Source of the DNA: Litsea cubeba | Lineage: Eukaryota > Streptophyta > Magnoliopsida > Laurales > Lauraceae | NCBI GenBank assembly: GCA_012931725.1 | Contig: CM022946.1 | Coordinates: 48,973,893-49,037,892, forward strand | DNA length: 64,000 nt | Direction of reading: 5' to 3' | Notes under the pieces: generated by a model | The model's database searches: none | What the model saw: only the letters and a program-made list of their open reading frames with translations | What the model was told of the DNA's origin: nothing | Program-made: the position numbers and the translations under genes | In this document: piece by piece, positions 49,926-60,691 of the stretch | Position numbering within the stretch: the stretch's first letter is position 1 | Layout: every line of letters begins with the position of its first letter

Positions 49926-51265
49926 CATATTTAATAGGACACTAGCACGCTCCCAGATATTATAAGCAAGCTGACCAGTAGCTAAAACATGATCAATAGA
50001 CTCCCGATTTTGTTGCCTGCAACAGTTGCAAGCCGAGGCTAACGAAATACCTTTCTTCTGAATCCTTTCATCCACCGCCAAACTGTAAAACCAAGCTTTC
50101 CAAATGCACATAGAGATTTTTTTCGGCAAAGTTTCATGCCAAATCCACTCATGCCAAAGCAACGGATCCCCTTTTTTCCTTGATATCTCCCAAGCCGCTG
50201 CTGTGGAAAATGTACCATCCGAGTTTGATTTCCAAACACACATGTCTATCCCTTCCCGTCCATGGATGCGAGTTTGTAAAATATCATCCGTGGCTTCTTC
50301 TCCCACTAGATCCTTCAAGACCTCAGTATTCCATTCCCGATTCACCCAACAATTTCTAACATGTAATTGCTTATTAGAGATGTCTGTGGATCTAGAAGAA
50401 AGGGGACCCGGGACCCGATGCCAACGATCTGTCAAACCAAAAAAAAAAAAAAAAAATTTCCGCCCCTCCATAAAATTTGAACATTTTCCATAACTTCAGG
50501 TATATTGGCAACAATTGACCTCCAAAACTGCGAATCCGTCGCCTTTTGACAGTTAGTCAAAAGGTGACCATCCTTTAAGTATTTAGCTCTGAAAAAATTA
50601 GCCCACAAATTATCAGACATCAGGTTCCGATAAGTAAATTTCATATGAAGAGATTTTTGAACTTCTCTAAAATCCCTTAATCCCAAACCACCTTCATTAA
50701 TAGGTTACAAACCTTCGACCAGGCTCTCCAATGTGTCTTATGTTTGCCGTCCACCATCCCCCATAAGACCGTCCACCATCCCCCATAAGAAATTTGCCAA
50801 TATAGAATTAATACGAGCAATAGTCACCTGAGGAACATTAATCACAGACAGCATATGAAGCGGCATACTGGTAAACACGTCGCAAAAGAATAAGTCTCCC
50901 TCCTTGTGACAAAGTGTTAAACTTCCAACCATCCACTTTTTTTCGAAAATTTTCAACCAAAGGTTCAATGATACGCGAAGTGAGTCTTCCAACAATAAGA
51001 GGAGCACCTAAATAGATCACCGGGAAATTCCCTTCCTTAAAACCTGTGAGTCGCAACAGACCCCTCTTCCGAATATAGGATTGAAGAATTTTGAAAAAAA
51101 CAGGGCCGATTTTTCTGCACTAATCTTTTGGCCCTACCATCTTTCATACAAGGAGAGAGTATCCACCAAATTTTTGATGGAACTTTTCCTTCCCGCAGCA
51201 AAAATTAAAAGATCACCAGCATATAATAAGTGAGATATCAAAGGAGCTCCGAGAGGGTGAGAAAA
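49926..51265 (-). mobile_element. L1-type LINE, RT part (5'-truncated)
   Basis: Minus strand, read from about 51265 leftwards. First comes an RT catalytic segment reading ISHLLYAGDLLIF, where the normal ADD is AGD. Next is the RT thumb-like LPVIYLGAPL-type text (NFPVIYLGAPLIVGRLTSR, then GWKFNTLSQGGRLIL), a zf-RVT-type domain (FSTAAAWEISRKK, KISMCIWKAW, CNCCRQ), and then the RNase H part left of T3. Frameshifts occur near 50700 and 51060. ORF1, endonuclease and the start of RT are absent, so the copy is 5'-truncated at about 51260; the exact edge is not certain and no target duplication was found. Confidence 0.82.
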
Positions 51266-51580
51266 TCTGTATATGAATATGCCACATTATATATCGAATA
51301 AAAAGGGATATGTTGCGTCTTCTTCATGGCTCGAGAAATTTGGGCCTGATAAAACAAGGATCAGACGCTTCAAGCTAAAGCCAATGCAGAGTGCAGAATT
51401 ATTTGATTTTGAAACACCATCAATGGGGTTGAGCGGCGATATCATTAGCATTATAGAGGTGAAGCCATTTGTAGCTTATTTGTCCATGTGGCTGGGTAAA
51501 ATGGTTTTCTCTGGGACTAAAGGTGATTATATTCGACCCAAAACTTTTCTACTTGCTCTCCGACTTGTGAAAGGAACTAA
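51266..51580 (+). pseudogene. T2 PMD gene, middle part between LINE and MITE
   Basis: Continues the PMD-like protein on the + strand (YISNKKGYVASSSWLEKF; FVAYLSMWLGKMVFSG; IRPKTFLLALRLVKGTK). The last parts match LTYWLGEAIFAG and IFLACQMAFGEQIA of the T1 antisense gene. It is cut by the MITE at 51580. When read across the MITE the frame continues into YALCPAMV, matching IALVPALY of T1. Confidence 0.75.
51578..51580 (+). repeat. MITE target-site duplication (left)
   Basis: TAA, repeated at 52517-52519. Confidence 0.75.
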
Positions 51581-52516
51581 GGTAGCGTTTGGTTCGTTGG
51601 AATGATTGTAGGCGGGAATGGAATGGAGACCGGAATGAGTCTGGAATGGAATGAGGTAGGAAAAGTTATTTTCATTCAGCGTTTGGTACGCTGAGGAATC
51701 AACCCAGCAATAAAATCTTGATTCCTATTCTTGCGTTTGGTACGCAGGAATGAGTCCCAGAATGGAGTAAAATTTAGATAAGACTGACCAAAATACCCTT
51801 ATTAGATTTTTATCTTTGGCTCAGTCAAAGTTACAGTACTACACCCAAGTTATGTCATTTTATTCTTAATAATAATAATAATAATATATAGATTATATTA
51901 TTATTATATAGGTGGGGCCGACACAAATTCTTCTCTTTGATATTCTTAATATTATAATAATAATAATAATAATGTATAAATTATATTATTATTATATAGG
52001 TGGGGCCCACATAAGTTCTTCTCTTTTATAATCTTATTATTATTATATAAGTGGGGCCCAAGTTCTTCTCTTTTTAAAGGTAATAATAATATATAGATAA
52101 TATTATTATTATCTAAGTGGGTCCCACACAAGTTATGTCATTTTGTTCTTAATAATAATAATAATGTATAGATTATATTATTATTATATAGGTGGGGTCC
52201 ACATAAGTTCTTCTCTTTGATAATCATAATATTATAATAATAATAATGTATAGATTATATTATTATTATATAGGTGGGGCCCACATAATTGTGGTAGATG
52301 TGAAACAAAGGTATTTTGGTCTTAACGAAAAGTTAGAAAGGAATGGAATGGCCATTCCTTCCCCTCCCAATGGAATGATGATTCCCTCACATAAAGGAAT
52401 GATGATTTCAGAGGTAATGGTCATTCCGTCACTTTTTGCGAACCAAACGCGTAATGATCATTCCGTTGGAATGACCATTCCATTACGACCTTCATTACAG
52501 CGAACCAAACGCTACC
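51581..52516. mobile_element. PIF/Harbinger-like MITE, 936 bp
   Basis: Terminal inverted repeats GGTAGCGTTTGGTTCGTTG (left) and GGTAGCGTTTGGTTCGCTG (complement of the right end) are flanked by TAA on both sides. The TAA duplication is typical of PIF/Harbinger (Tourist-type) elements. The interior is AT-rich with repeated AATAATAAT and TATATAGGTGGGGCCCACA units and carries no transposase. Short frames inside are meaningless. Confidence 0.85.
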
Positions 52517-52519
52517 TAA

Positions 52520-54600
52520 GTATGCCTTATGCCCTGCCATGGTTACTTGGATGTGTACAGGACTAGAACATCGTACAGAGCTGGTTGGAAAGGGCGCATA
52601 GTTTCATGGTTTATACCCTGCCCACTTTTTCTATGCTTGGTTCGTAAGTCACTGCGACAGTCTTCATCGGCTAGAAGAAGTAGCTGATGGAAGCCCTTTT
52701 TTAATGTATTTTCATGGGGCTAAAGCTAGTAATTTGACTCTTGGAAATGCTCGCACAATAATTCGAGACCATAAAAATTACAGGTTTGATATATCCCCGA
52801 AGCCTGGAGATGGCCCCTCATATTGGTTACGTGATTGTTCTTCAAGTAATATATGATCCCTAATGAAAAGGCATTAACATCAGCTGAGCTGGAATGGCTT
52901 ATAGGTATCCGGCCCAGTACTCTTGTTTATAGGAGGGGAATTCATATAAACTTTCAGCCATATCTTTTGAGTAGATTTGCTCAACAATTTGGATATTCAC
53001 GGGGCTATGTGGGCAATCCAAGTCTGAAGCCATTATTACAAGGGACTAGAATGGATGGCCTCAATGCTTGGTTAGACTTCTCGGCTTTCCACACCGGCTA
53101 CTAATTGGAGGAATACTCGAATGGATAGGCATACTATTAATGAAGGTGAGGGTCAAGTTAATATTCACGTGTCTTTTCCTGATACACAGTTTCCCTCTAT
53201 ACCCAATGTGCCAACCGCCCAAAACCTTCATATGGGGGTGGGATCAAAAGTAAGGCCTCCCAATTAAGGAAGAGGAAAGAAGAAGTGGTATTTATTGATG
53301 AGCATGGGCCAGCAAAGAGAACTCGTTCAAAGACTAGTGCCACTAAATCATCGTCAGGAAGTTTAAGTACAAGAGCAGTTTCACAAAAAGGGGAAGTATC
53401 TACTGGCACTACTATCTTAACATCAAATGTTGCCGTGGTAATTTCTGAGCCTCCAGAGCATGAAGCTTCAGACAAATGTGATGATAGGGTTGATTATGGT
53501 ATATATTACTAACCCTTGGCTTTCAAGTTATCATCTCCAATAACATCTTATTATGATTCCTATTTCTCTCTGTTTTTTTTTTAGAAGACTCGCCTTGCCT
53601 TGATCTATCTTCTCATGACAAGGCCCAGCCTGATAGTGCTGAATTTCAAGGTAAGTGGATCTCATCTTCGGTATCATATTATTTGTAGGAATCATATATG
53701 TATATATATTTATACTCTTATCTCTGTGCAGGTGAACAAATAGGATCTTCCTTGCTTTCAAAAGTGGTTGCTCACGAAGCTTCCGTTATGGGAACAAAGA
53801 ACAAGAGAAGTACCTTAGTCCAACTCTATCTTTATCATAAATTGCTCTTAATCATATCATTGGCAAGTCTTGACTTAGGTGTCACTTTTGTAGCCATGGC
53901 TAAAGAGGATCGGCCTAATCAAAGCTTAGCTATTCTTGATTGCCAGCATGGTAGTAAATTGAGTTTTCAATGTTTTATCGGCTTTATTGCTTAACACTAA
54001 TTTACGTGAAAAGTCAATTCGTCCTTTCTTTCTTTTTTTTAGTTAAGGGCGCTGGCGTCGTCACTTCCTTAAATGAAGTTGTGCTTATTCGTCCTCTCGC
54101 CATTGAGAAAGACAGAATAGTGGAGATTTTGTTGAGCCCTAGCTTGGCTTCAGGACATCCCATGCATGGCACATTTATGGAACCCCCTTTTGACGCTGTA
54201 AGAGAGAGTGCGAACATTATCCACACCTTACAAGGCAGATGAACCAATTTCCACTAATGTAAAGAGAGAAAATGTGGGTTCAATTTTGAAGCCTATGTTG
54301 AGTTCAGGATCGACTAGTGAAGCGGCCAAAGGTTTGGGAATTACAGACACGCCTACTTCCACCATGGTTGGTTGTGAGTATGGTGCTTCTTTTGCACCTA
54401 CGTCCTTAGAGGGTAAGGGTGCTTTGAATCCTTGGTTGGCAGTTGAGAGCACTTTCCAAAACAACACAACTGAAGATGTACATCGGGAGCCAGCTCGCAT
54501 ATTTGCAAAAAGTATTTTCAACAATGCTTGCAAAACAGTCACGTAGAGCAATTTGGAAGTTGTTTCGTCATGTTTTGGTATAGCGAAAATAGCGCTTCGG
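52520..54600 (+). pseudogene. T2 PMD gene, distal part (broken, several exons)
   Basis: After the MITE the PMD homology continues (AHFFYAWFVSHCDSLHRLEE; ALTSAELEWLIGIRPSTLVYRRG; LLSRFAQQFGYSRGYVGNPS), matching AHIFYLWYVYHCPGFHRLG, LTNAEREWLLSIRVGTMVYRRH and PSRFALQLGFSQGVVG of T1. Frameshifts lie near 52620, 52850 and 53100. Exons then follow with good splice sites: an acceptor at 53584, an exon at 53585-53650 followed by GTAAGT, an acceptor at 53731, and an acceptor at 54042. The encoded text is Ser/Thr/Glu-rich. A stop at 54544 precedes the Tekay-like insertion. No intact protein can be made. Confidence 0.72.
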
Positions 54601-54609
54601 AATGCACGG

Positions 54610-54990
54610 GAGGCTGGGGTCGCGACCCCGGACCGGGTTAGGGGACCAAATCCAGGATCGGGACTGATGATGCCGCACCACGTGCATCTCTTTGGCTAAT
54701 CCGCACACGGAATTAAGAAAATATTTATCCGTGTACGAGATTTTCCACAAGATCCCGCGGTGAGGATTATTCATAGATATCATCTCACAAATAAACATAT
54801 CAGACATACATTCGAGATTGCGGAAGCGTGTAGTAAACCATATTAGTATCATTCCATTCCATATACAAGACTGATTTATAAATGATGTGACAAGATATCA
54901 GAATGAGCAATGATCATTAGCATATTTCCCAAAAGTAAAGTTAAATGTATATACAAAAGATCAGTTAGTTAATTGCCCCAAAATAATGAG
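54610..54990 (-). repeat. Tekay-like 3' LTR remnant
   Basis: Matches about 60697-61015, from the shared CATTATTTTGGGG (complement) to CCGGACCGGG. It has an extra 47 bp bounded by GATCA (about 54910-54960). Its outer end is the palindrome GGGGTCGCGACCCC and differs from the 5' LTR end, so the true edge and TSD are unclear. Confidence 0.7.
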
Positions 54991-55318
54991 CTGACTTGGT
55001 GAGAAGATCCACTATGGCCCAAATAGCATCATTGCCCCTACTAGTCCTCGGTAATCCCGAGATGAAATCCATCGTAATGTGCTCCCATTTCCATTCCGGA
55101 ATCTCTAATGGCCGTAGCAACCTTGGAGGTTTCTGATGTTCTGCCTTGATCAACTGACATGTCATGCATCGAGAGACGAAAGCTGCCATCTCTCTCTTCA
55201 TGTTATTCCACCAAAATCTGCCCTTCAAATTCTGGTACATCTTTATGCTGCCCGGATGTATGGAATACTTGGTATTATGAGCCTCGGTCATGATATCATT
55301 CCTCAAGTCCTCCAAGTT
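54990..55318 (-). pseudogene. Tekay-like integrase, N-terminal half
   Basis: Minus strand from VPNLEDLRNDIMTEAH. Zinc domain H-H-C-C (HNTKYSIHPGS, CMTCQ), WWNNMKREMAAFVSRC, and the first catalytic Asp in ITMDFISGLP. The frame then runs, after TKSAHY, into LTR sequence, so the second Asp, the Glu and the C-terminus are lost. The solo LTR at 55324 splits it from the preceding RNase H part. Confidence 0.85.
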
Positions 55319-55323
55319 AGGCA
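55319..55323 (+). repeat. Solo-LTR target-site duplication (left)
   Basis: AGGCA, repeated at 57090-57094. Confidence 0.9.
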
Positions 55324-57089
55324 TGTTAGTTTTATGGACTCAATCCAGTAGATGATATAATAAATTGATTAAATTCTTTATTTATCAGTATATTCATGCT
55401 TTCCTTTCATGAGATGAATGGTGATTTATTATATACTTGCGCATAACCAATACGAATGACATGATGGTTCATGAGATGAACCGGGGTCCACAAGTATATT
55501 AGATGTAACACATGTGTATGGATGAGATCCACATACGGGAGACGTGTGTGACAAATCTTATACTTAAATATCTTCACAACCAGTGATGAGACTGGACATC
55601 TCATACTGACAAGGTTGCAGCACTTTGATCACTATGAGATAGTGTGATTTGTCTCGATCATCAGAATGGAAGATTCTAGATCATAGTGCTGGTACATTGG
55701 ATGTATTGAAGGACCATGAGAAGCACCTTATAAACACTGTCTTTACTTTAAGGTCTGCTCTCATAATTCCCTAGCAATAGGCTCTCAATCCTGAGACATT
55801 AATGAACTCAAGTTTCTATATATTCATTTGCTTTGATCCACCAATGAGTGAGGCCAACTGTAGGTCAACACCTCGGTGATTTGGGTACAAGGTAGTAGAG
55901 CTGTGGGGACATTCAATGGTCAAGATGGAATCTATCTCTAATATCCCCTTGTGCCAATTAATAAATTTATCATTGGTAAGTGCGCACCCATTCCGATTAA
56001 GAGTTAATTGGAAAGGTACCTATGATCATTATAATTAATTGGGGCTCAAGGATAATAAGATATGGGTCTAGTTTGGAAGACAGTTCCAATTGATCCATGG
56101 ATATTGATAGAGGGGTCTACTTGTGGTAATGTGGAAGTTTAGGGTCTTCTATGTAATATTCCTAAGACTGGAGTTCAATTGCATTTATATAGTGGAGTTA
56201 TTTGCAATTAACTATGGGCCCGGATTACACATGAGATGTGGGGTCGCGAGTCCCAGTTGGAGCCAGCTTTCTAAGGAATCCCTAGTGGTCCCCATGCTAG
56301 CCCAATTATTAGAAAGTATCTAATTCTAGTTGAACTCTAAAAGGAAAGTTACTATTTCTATTTGAAGTGAGACTTCTAATAGTGGTAATAGTAGACTTAC
56401 TAATTTTAGTAGAAGTGAGACTTCTATTTTAATTAGAAAGGAATTGGAAAGTTACTAATCATATTTGAAGTGAGACTTCTAATTATGATATGGTAAGTTA
56501 ATAATTAATGAAAGTAAGACTTCTATTGTAATTAGTAAAGAGGAGGCAGCTTGCAAAAGCTATAAATAGAGGAGAAGTGGGCTGGACGTCCATGCATCTA
56601 TTCTCTTATTGGGATTCACGCCCAGCCCGTTTAGAGTGCAAGAGTTGCACGCTTTTTCTCCTCTCCCTCTTCTAGTTCTCTTTCTAGTTCCTCCCTAGAG
56701 TTCCTAGTAGTTTTCTCTTGGAGATCCCACCATCTTCTTGAGAAAAAGGAGAATCTGATACGGGTCATAGCGTGGAAGATCAAGAGGTCTTGGAGATTCC
56801 TATTTGATTAGTTAAAGCGTTTCATCATCAAAGAAAGACGCAACTTCTCCATTGAGCACAAACGGGCTCCAAAGGTATAATCCACTTCCTTGCATGTTGT
56901 AGATTATTATGGATGCTTATTAATTGCTATTTCTATCTTCTAGATAGATTGTATTTACTGATCATGATAGGTGAGATTGAGGGTTTACTTCTTGGATTGA
57001 GTTTTATAGCCTTCTGGATAGTTGATCCCTGCATTAAGTGGGTCAAAAGTTTTTGAAACCTATCCTAGAGGCCCACCCTATTTCCAACA
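55324..57089 (+). mobile_element. Solo LTR, 1766 bp
   Basis: TGTTAG...CCAACA, with AGGCA on both sides and no coding sequence. A CTATAAATAGAGG box near 56560 suggests + orientation. It inserted into the Tekay-like integrase, then lost its internal part, presumably by LTR-LTR recombination. The family is not identified; no other copy is present in the window. Confidence 0.85.
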
Positions 57090-57094
57090 AGGCA
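57090..57094 (+). repeat. Solo-LTR target-site duplication (right)
   Basis: AGGCA, identical to 55319-55323. Confidence 0.9.
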
Positions 57095-58509
57095 CACATA
57101 GACGATCTCGGTAGTACAAAACTCCATCCACAACACAAGAATATGGACGATCTACTATATGCTCCGAAATCTTGGCCAACTCTGGGCCTTGCAACTGATT
57201 CTCTTTGATCTTCTGAATGAACGAAGGTTCTGACACTGACATATTTGCCAACATGACACCCTCCCTTAGTGGCTGAAAATCTACTCCCAACTCCTCTAAC
57301 TGTTGTACAACATAAGTCCCCCGAAGACTTGCCATGGTACCTGACTTCCTGCTCAAGGCATCTGCAACTACATTCGCTTTCCCCGGGTGATACTTGATTG
57401 GAAAATCATAATCTTTGATATATTCCATCCATCTCGTCTGCCTCATGTTCAACTCCTTTTGGGAGAACAAGTACTGTAGATTGCGGTGGTCGGAGTGAAC
57501 CTTGAACTTCTCTCCATATAAGTAGTGCCTCCACATCTTTAACGCTAAAACAACTGCTGCCAACTTGAGATCATGTGTTGCATAGTTCTTCTCGTGATCT
57601 TTCAACTGCCTGGATCCATAATCAACTACTTTCCCATCTTGCATCAACACACATCCAAGTCCAATGTTCGAAGCATCGGCAAAAATGGTGAAACCGCCGC
57701 TCCCTGATGGCAAAGTAAGGACTGGAGCTGTAGTTAATCTCGTCTTCAACTCTTGGAAACTAGCCTCACACTTGTCTGTCCAAACATAAGGTGCATTCTT
57801 CCTTGTCAACTTCGTCAAAGGTGACGCAATCAACGAAAATCCGTGTACAAACCTCCGGTAATACCCTGCCAATCCAAGAAAACTCCTGATCTCTGATGCA
57901 TTCTTCGGTCTGTCCCAATTCATAATTTGCTTCAATCTTGGATGGGTCCACTGACAATCCTTCCTTAGAGATAATATGTCCCAAAAATGTGACTTGGTCC
58001 AACCAAAACTCACACTTACTGAGTTTTGCAAACAACTGATTCTCTCTCAAAAGCTGGAGTGCTATCCTCAAATGTTCTTCATGCTCTTCTTTGGTCTTGG
58101 AATACACCAAAATATCATCAATAAACACCACTGTGAACTGATCCAAATACTCTGTAAATTTCTTGTTCATCAACGCCATGAAAACTGCTGGTGCATTAGT
58201 CAATCCAAATGGCATCACTAGAAATTCATAGTGTCCATATCTTGTCCGAAATTTTATCTTCGGTACATCTGAATCTCTAACTCTCAACTGATGGTAGCCT
58301 GATCTCAAATCAATCTTCGAAAAGTAAGCAGCTCCTTGCAACTGATCAAATAATTCATCTATCCTTGGCAATGGATACTTGTTCTTGATGGTCACTTGGT
58401 TCAATTTCCGGTAGTCAATACACATTCTCGTGGAACCATCTTTCTTCTTCACAAACAAAACTGGTGCTCCCCACGGTGAAACACTAGGCCTCACAAAACC
58501 TTTGTCCAA
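57095..58509 (-). pseudogene. Tekay-like reverse transcriptase and RNase H
   Basis: Minus strand. RT from GFVRPSVSPWGAPVLF: MCIDYRKLNQVTIKNKYPLP, SKIDLRSGYHQLRV, PFGLTNAPAVFMALM, and catalytic FIDD in VVFIDDILVYS. A frame change near 57930 separates RT from the connection and RNase H (FTIFADASNIGLGCVLMQ, HDLKLAAVV, HSDHRNLQYL, ANVVADALSRK). The frame ends at the solo LTR. Apart from the one shift it is well preserved. Confidence 0.88.
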
Positions 58510-59171
58510 AAGTTCTTACAAATCTTCAACTCTCCTAGTTCTGCCGGAGCCATTCTGTAAGGTGCTATAGATATCGGAACGGTCCCCAGTAACAACTCAA
58601 TAGTGAAGTCTGTCTCTTTGATGGGTGGCAATCCTGGTATTTCCTCCGGAAAAACATCCAGAAATTCGCAAACAATAGGGATCTCCTCCACCCCTTGGGA
58701 CTGTTTATCCTCTGTTATAAACGCCAAGGATGCCTCACATCCACTTTTCAGAAGTCTATCAGCTTTCAACGCTGAGATAAACCCTGTACGAGGATTACTC
58801 GTCTCTCCCTGAAACAACACCCCTGCTTGGGTCTCCTCTAACTTAAAAGTTAGGGTCTTATGGAAACAATCCATAGTAGCATGGTATCCTGCTAACCAAT
58901 CCATCCCTAGGATGACATCAAAATCCTGCATCTTCAATAAAATGAGATCTGCCGGTAATACTACTTCTCCTATCATGACTGAACAACTAGGGTAAAAAGT
59001 TCTACAAACAACTTCCTTACCTAAAGGGGTAGCCACAGTCAAAATGAAACTCAACTCTCTAGCATGCATATCAATCAACTTAGCAAATTTTGGAGATAGG
59101 AATGAGTGAGTAGAGCCAGGGTCAAACAAAACCCTAGCATCAAAACCACAGACGATAAGTGTACCTTCCAC
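58491..59171 (-). pseudogene. Tekay-like protease
   Basis: Minus strand. VLFDPGSTHSFLSPKFAKL is the protease active region, with D-P-G where D-S-G is usual. PADLILLKMQDFDVILGMDWL and the C-terminal FPEEIPGLPP are typical del-type text leading into RT. A frame break near 58510 separates it from RT. Confidence 0.85.
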
Positions 59172-59439
59172 TATATTGCCTTCCGCCTCTGCATCAGCTC
59201 TATTGACGGCATAGAGTTGTGCCCTCTGTTGTGGCCTGTTTTGCCCTTGTGGTTGCCTGCCTTGCTATGCATTCCTATTCTGATTCTGAGGACGTTGATT
59301 CTGATTCTGATTTTGCCCTTGCTGACGGGCCTGTTGTTGCTGTGGTGGTGCCTGTTGCTGTAGTGGCCTTGCCTGATTCTGGACTACTAGCACATTTTGA
59401 GGTGGTGCCTGACGCTGTACTCCCTGTTGTCACTGATTC

Positions 59440-60545
59440 TGTCTGTTCTGCCTCGGGCAGTCCCTCCTCTGGTGGTTCATCGAACCACATCCGAAACATG
59501 CTCCTGAAACAGTACGACATTGGGCACTATCATGGTTCTTCCCATAGTGGATGCAAACCATTGGATTTTATACATTCTGTTCTTGTCTTGGCCTCTTATT
59601 ATGATTGTTCCTCTGCTGATTGTTTTATTGCTGGTGGCCTTGACCATTTCCTTGAACTCTGAGAATCTTGTTGTGAAAGTTCTCAAACTTATAGGCTCTC
59701 TTGATAGCTTCCTCAAATGTTGCTGGTGGTGTAATCCCGGTAGCATCCCTTTCAATGATAGGATGGAGTCCCTCAAGGAACTTAGTTATCTTCTTCTCCA
59801 CTGTATCTACCAACTCTGGAGCATATCTAGACAATCTCTCGAATTTGGTGAGGTATTCGAGGACTGTCATATTCCCTTGCACAAGTTGCTGAAATTCTGC
59901 TGCCTTCCGCCTCTTGACATGGGCAGGTACATATTTCTCTCCAAACTGCCTCTTGAAGTTAGTCCAAGCTTCTGCATCAGCCATTGTCCTGTATTCTGCC
60001 TTGATGGTCTTCCACCATATATCTGCTAAGCCCGTGAACATAGAAGCAGCGAGCTGCACTTTTTCTAGACCCGTACATGTGAAGATTTCGAATATATTCT
60101 ATGTGTGCTCAAGCCAGTCATCTGCTGTCATTGGATCCTCTCTTCCCAAGAACTCCTTCGTGCATCTTTTCTTAAAGCGTTCGTACAGTATATTGGGATC
60201 GTTGACCGGACCCGGTGGTGCAACTGGGATTGGTTCCGATCTCCTCTCTAGCACACCTAACAACTGTGCTTGCATTCGAGCCATTTCCCTAGCATGATCT
60301 TCGTCTTTCTTAGCCATTTGCTCTTGCAACCTGGCTTGTGCCTCATGCGCCTGAGCCTGTAGTCTAGCCTGGTTTTCATTTGCCTGCCTCTGCTGATCTA
60401 ACATAGCCTGCATCATTTGTTGAAATTGGTTCTGCATATTGTTGTCCTGTGTATCCTCTGCATTAGTCCCTGTATTCTCACTGTTACTAGCCATGTGGTT
60501 ACTGTTCGCTGCTCGTTTGCGAGGTGGCATAACGCTGCAAAACAA
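59440..60545 (-). pseudogene. gag: Tekay-like gag
   Basis: Minus strand, start near 60530 (MPPRKRAANSNHMAS). The N-terminal half is Gln/Ala-rich with coiled-coil character (QARLQAQAHEAQARLQEQM). A stop follows TADDWLEHT at 60099, then the Gag domain continues in the same region (GLADIWWKTIKAEYRTM; AWTNFKRQFGEKYVP; YLTKFERLSRYAPELV). A zinc knuckle CFGCGSMNHQRRDC lies near 59460-59510 in another frame. At least two frame breaks are present. Confidence 0.8.
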
Positions 60546-60677
60546 ATTATTAGCACATATAAATCAAGTACAGGGTGGTTATACATTGCTCACACGATTC
60601 TATCTAATGAGAGTCTAACGAATCCTCGCCACGTCCTTAAGATTTTTAGTTTCTTTTAATTGCCTGAAACATGTCCC

Positions 60678-60689
60678 GCTTTGATACCA
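60678..60689 (-). promoter_or_regulatory. Tekay-like primer-binding site
   Basis: TGGTATCAAAGC on the minus strand, one base off the initiator-Met complement, at the gag side of the right LTR. Confidence 0.8.
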
Positions 60690-60691
60690 GT

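Noticed and set aside
52246..52566. 106-codon frame near the right end of the MITE
   Set aside because: It spans the MITE inverted repeat and flanking sequence and has low-complexity text.
34920..54545. A host PMD gene with giant introns
   Set aside because: The reversed polypurine tract and LTR start at 34617-34633, the matching start structure in T1, and many frame breaks favour an antisense gene of an inverted Tat element. A host origin is not fully excluded.
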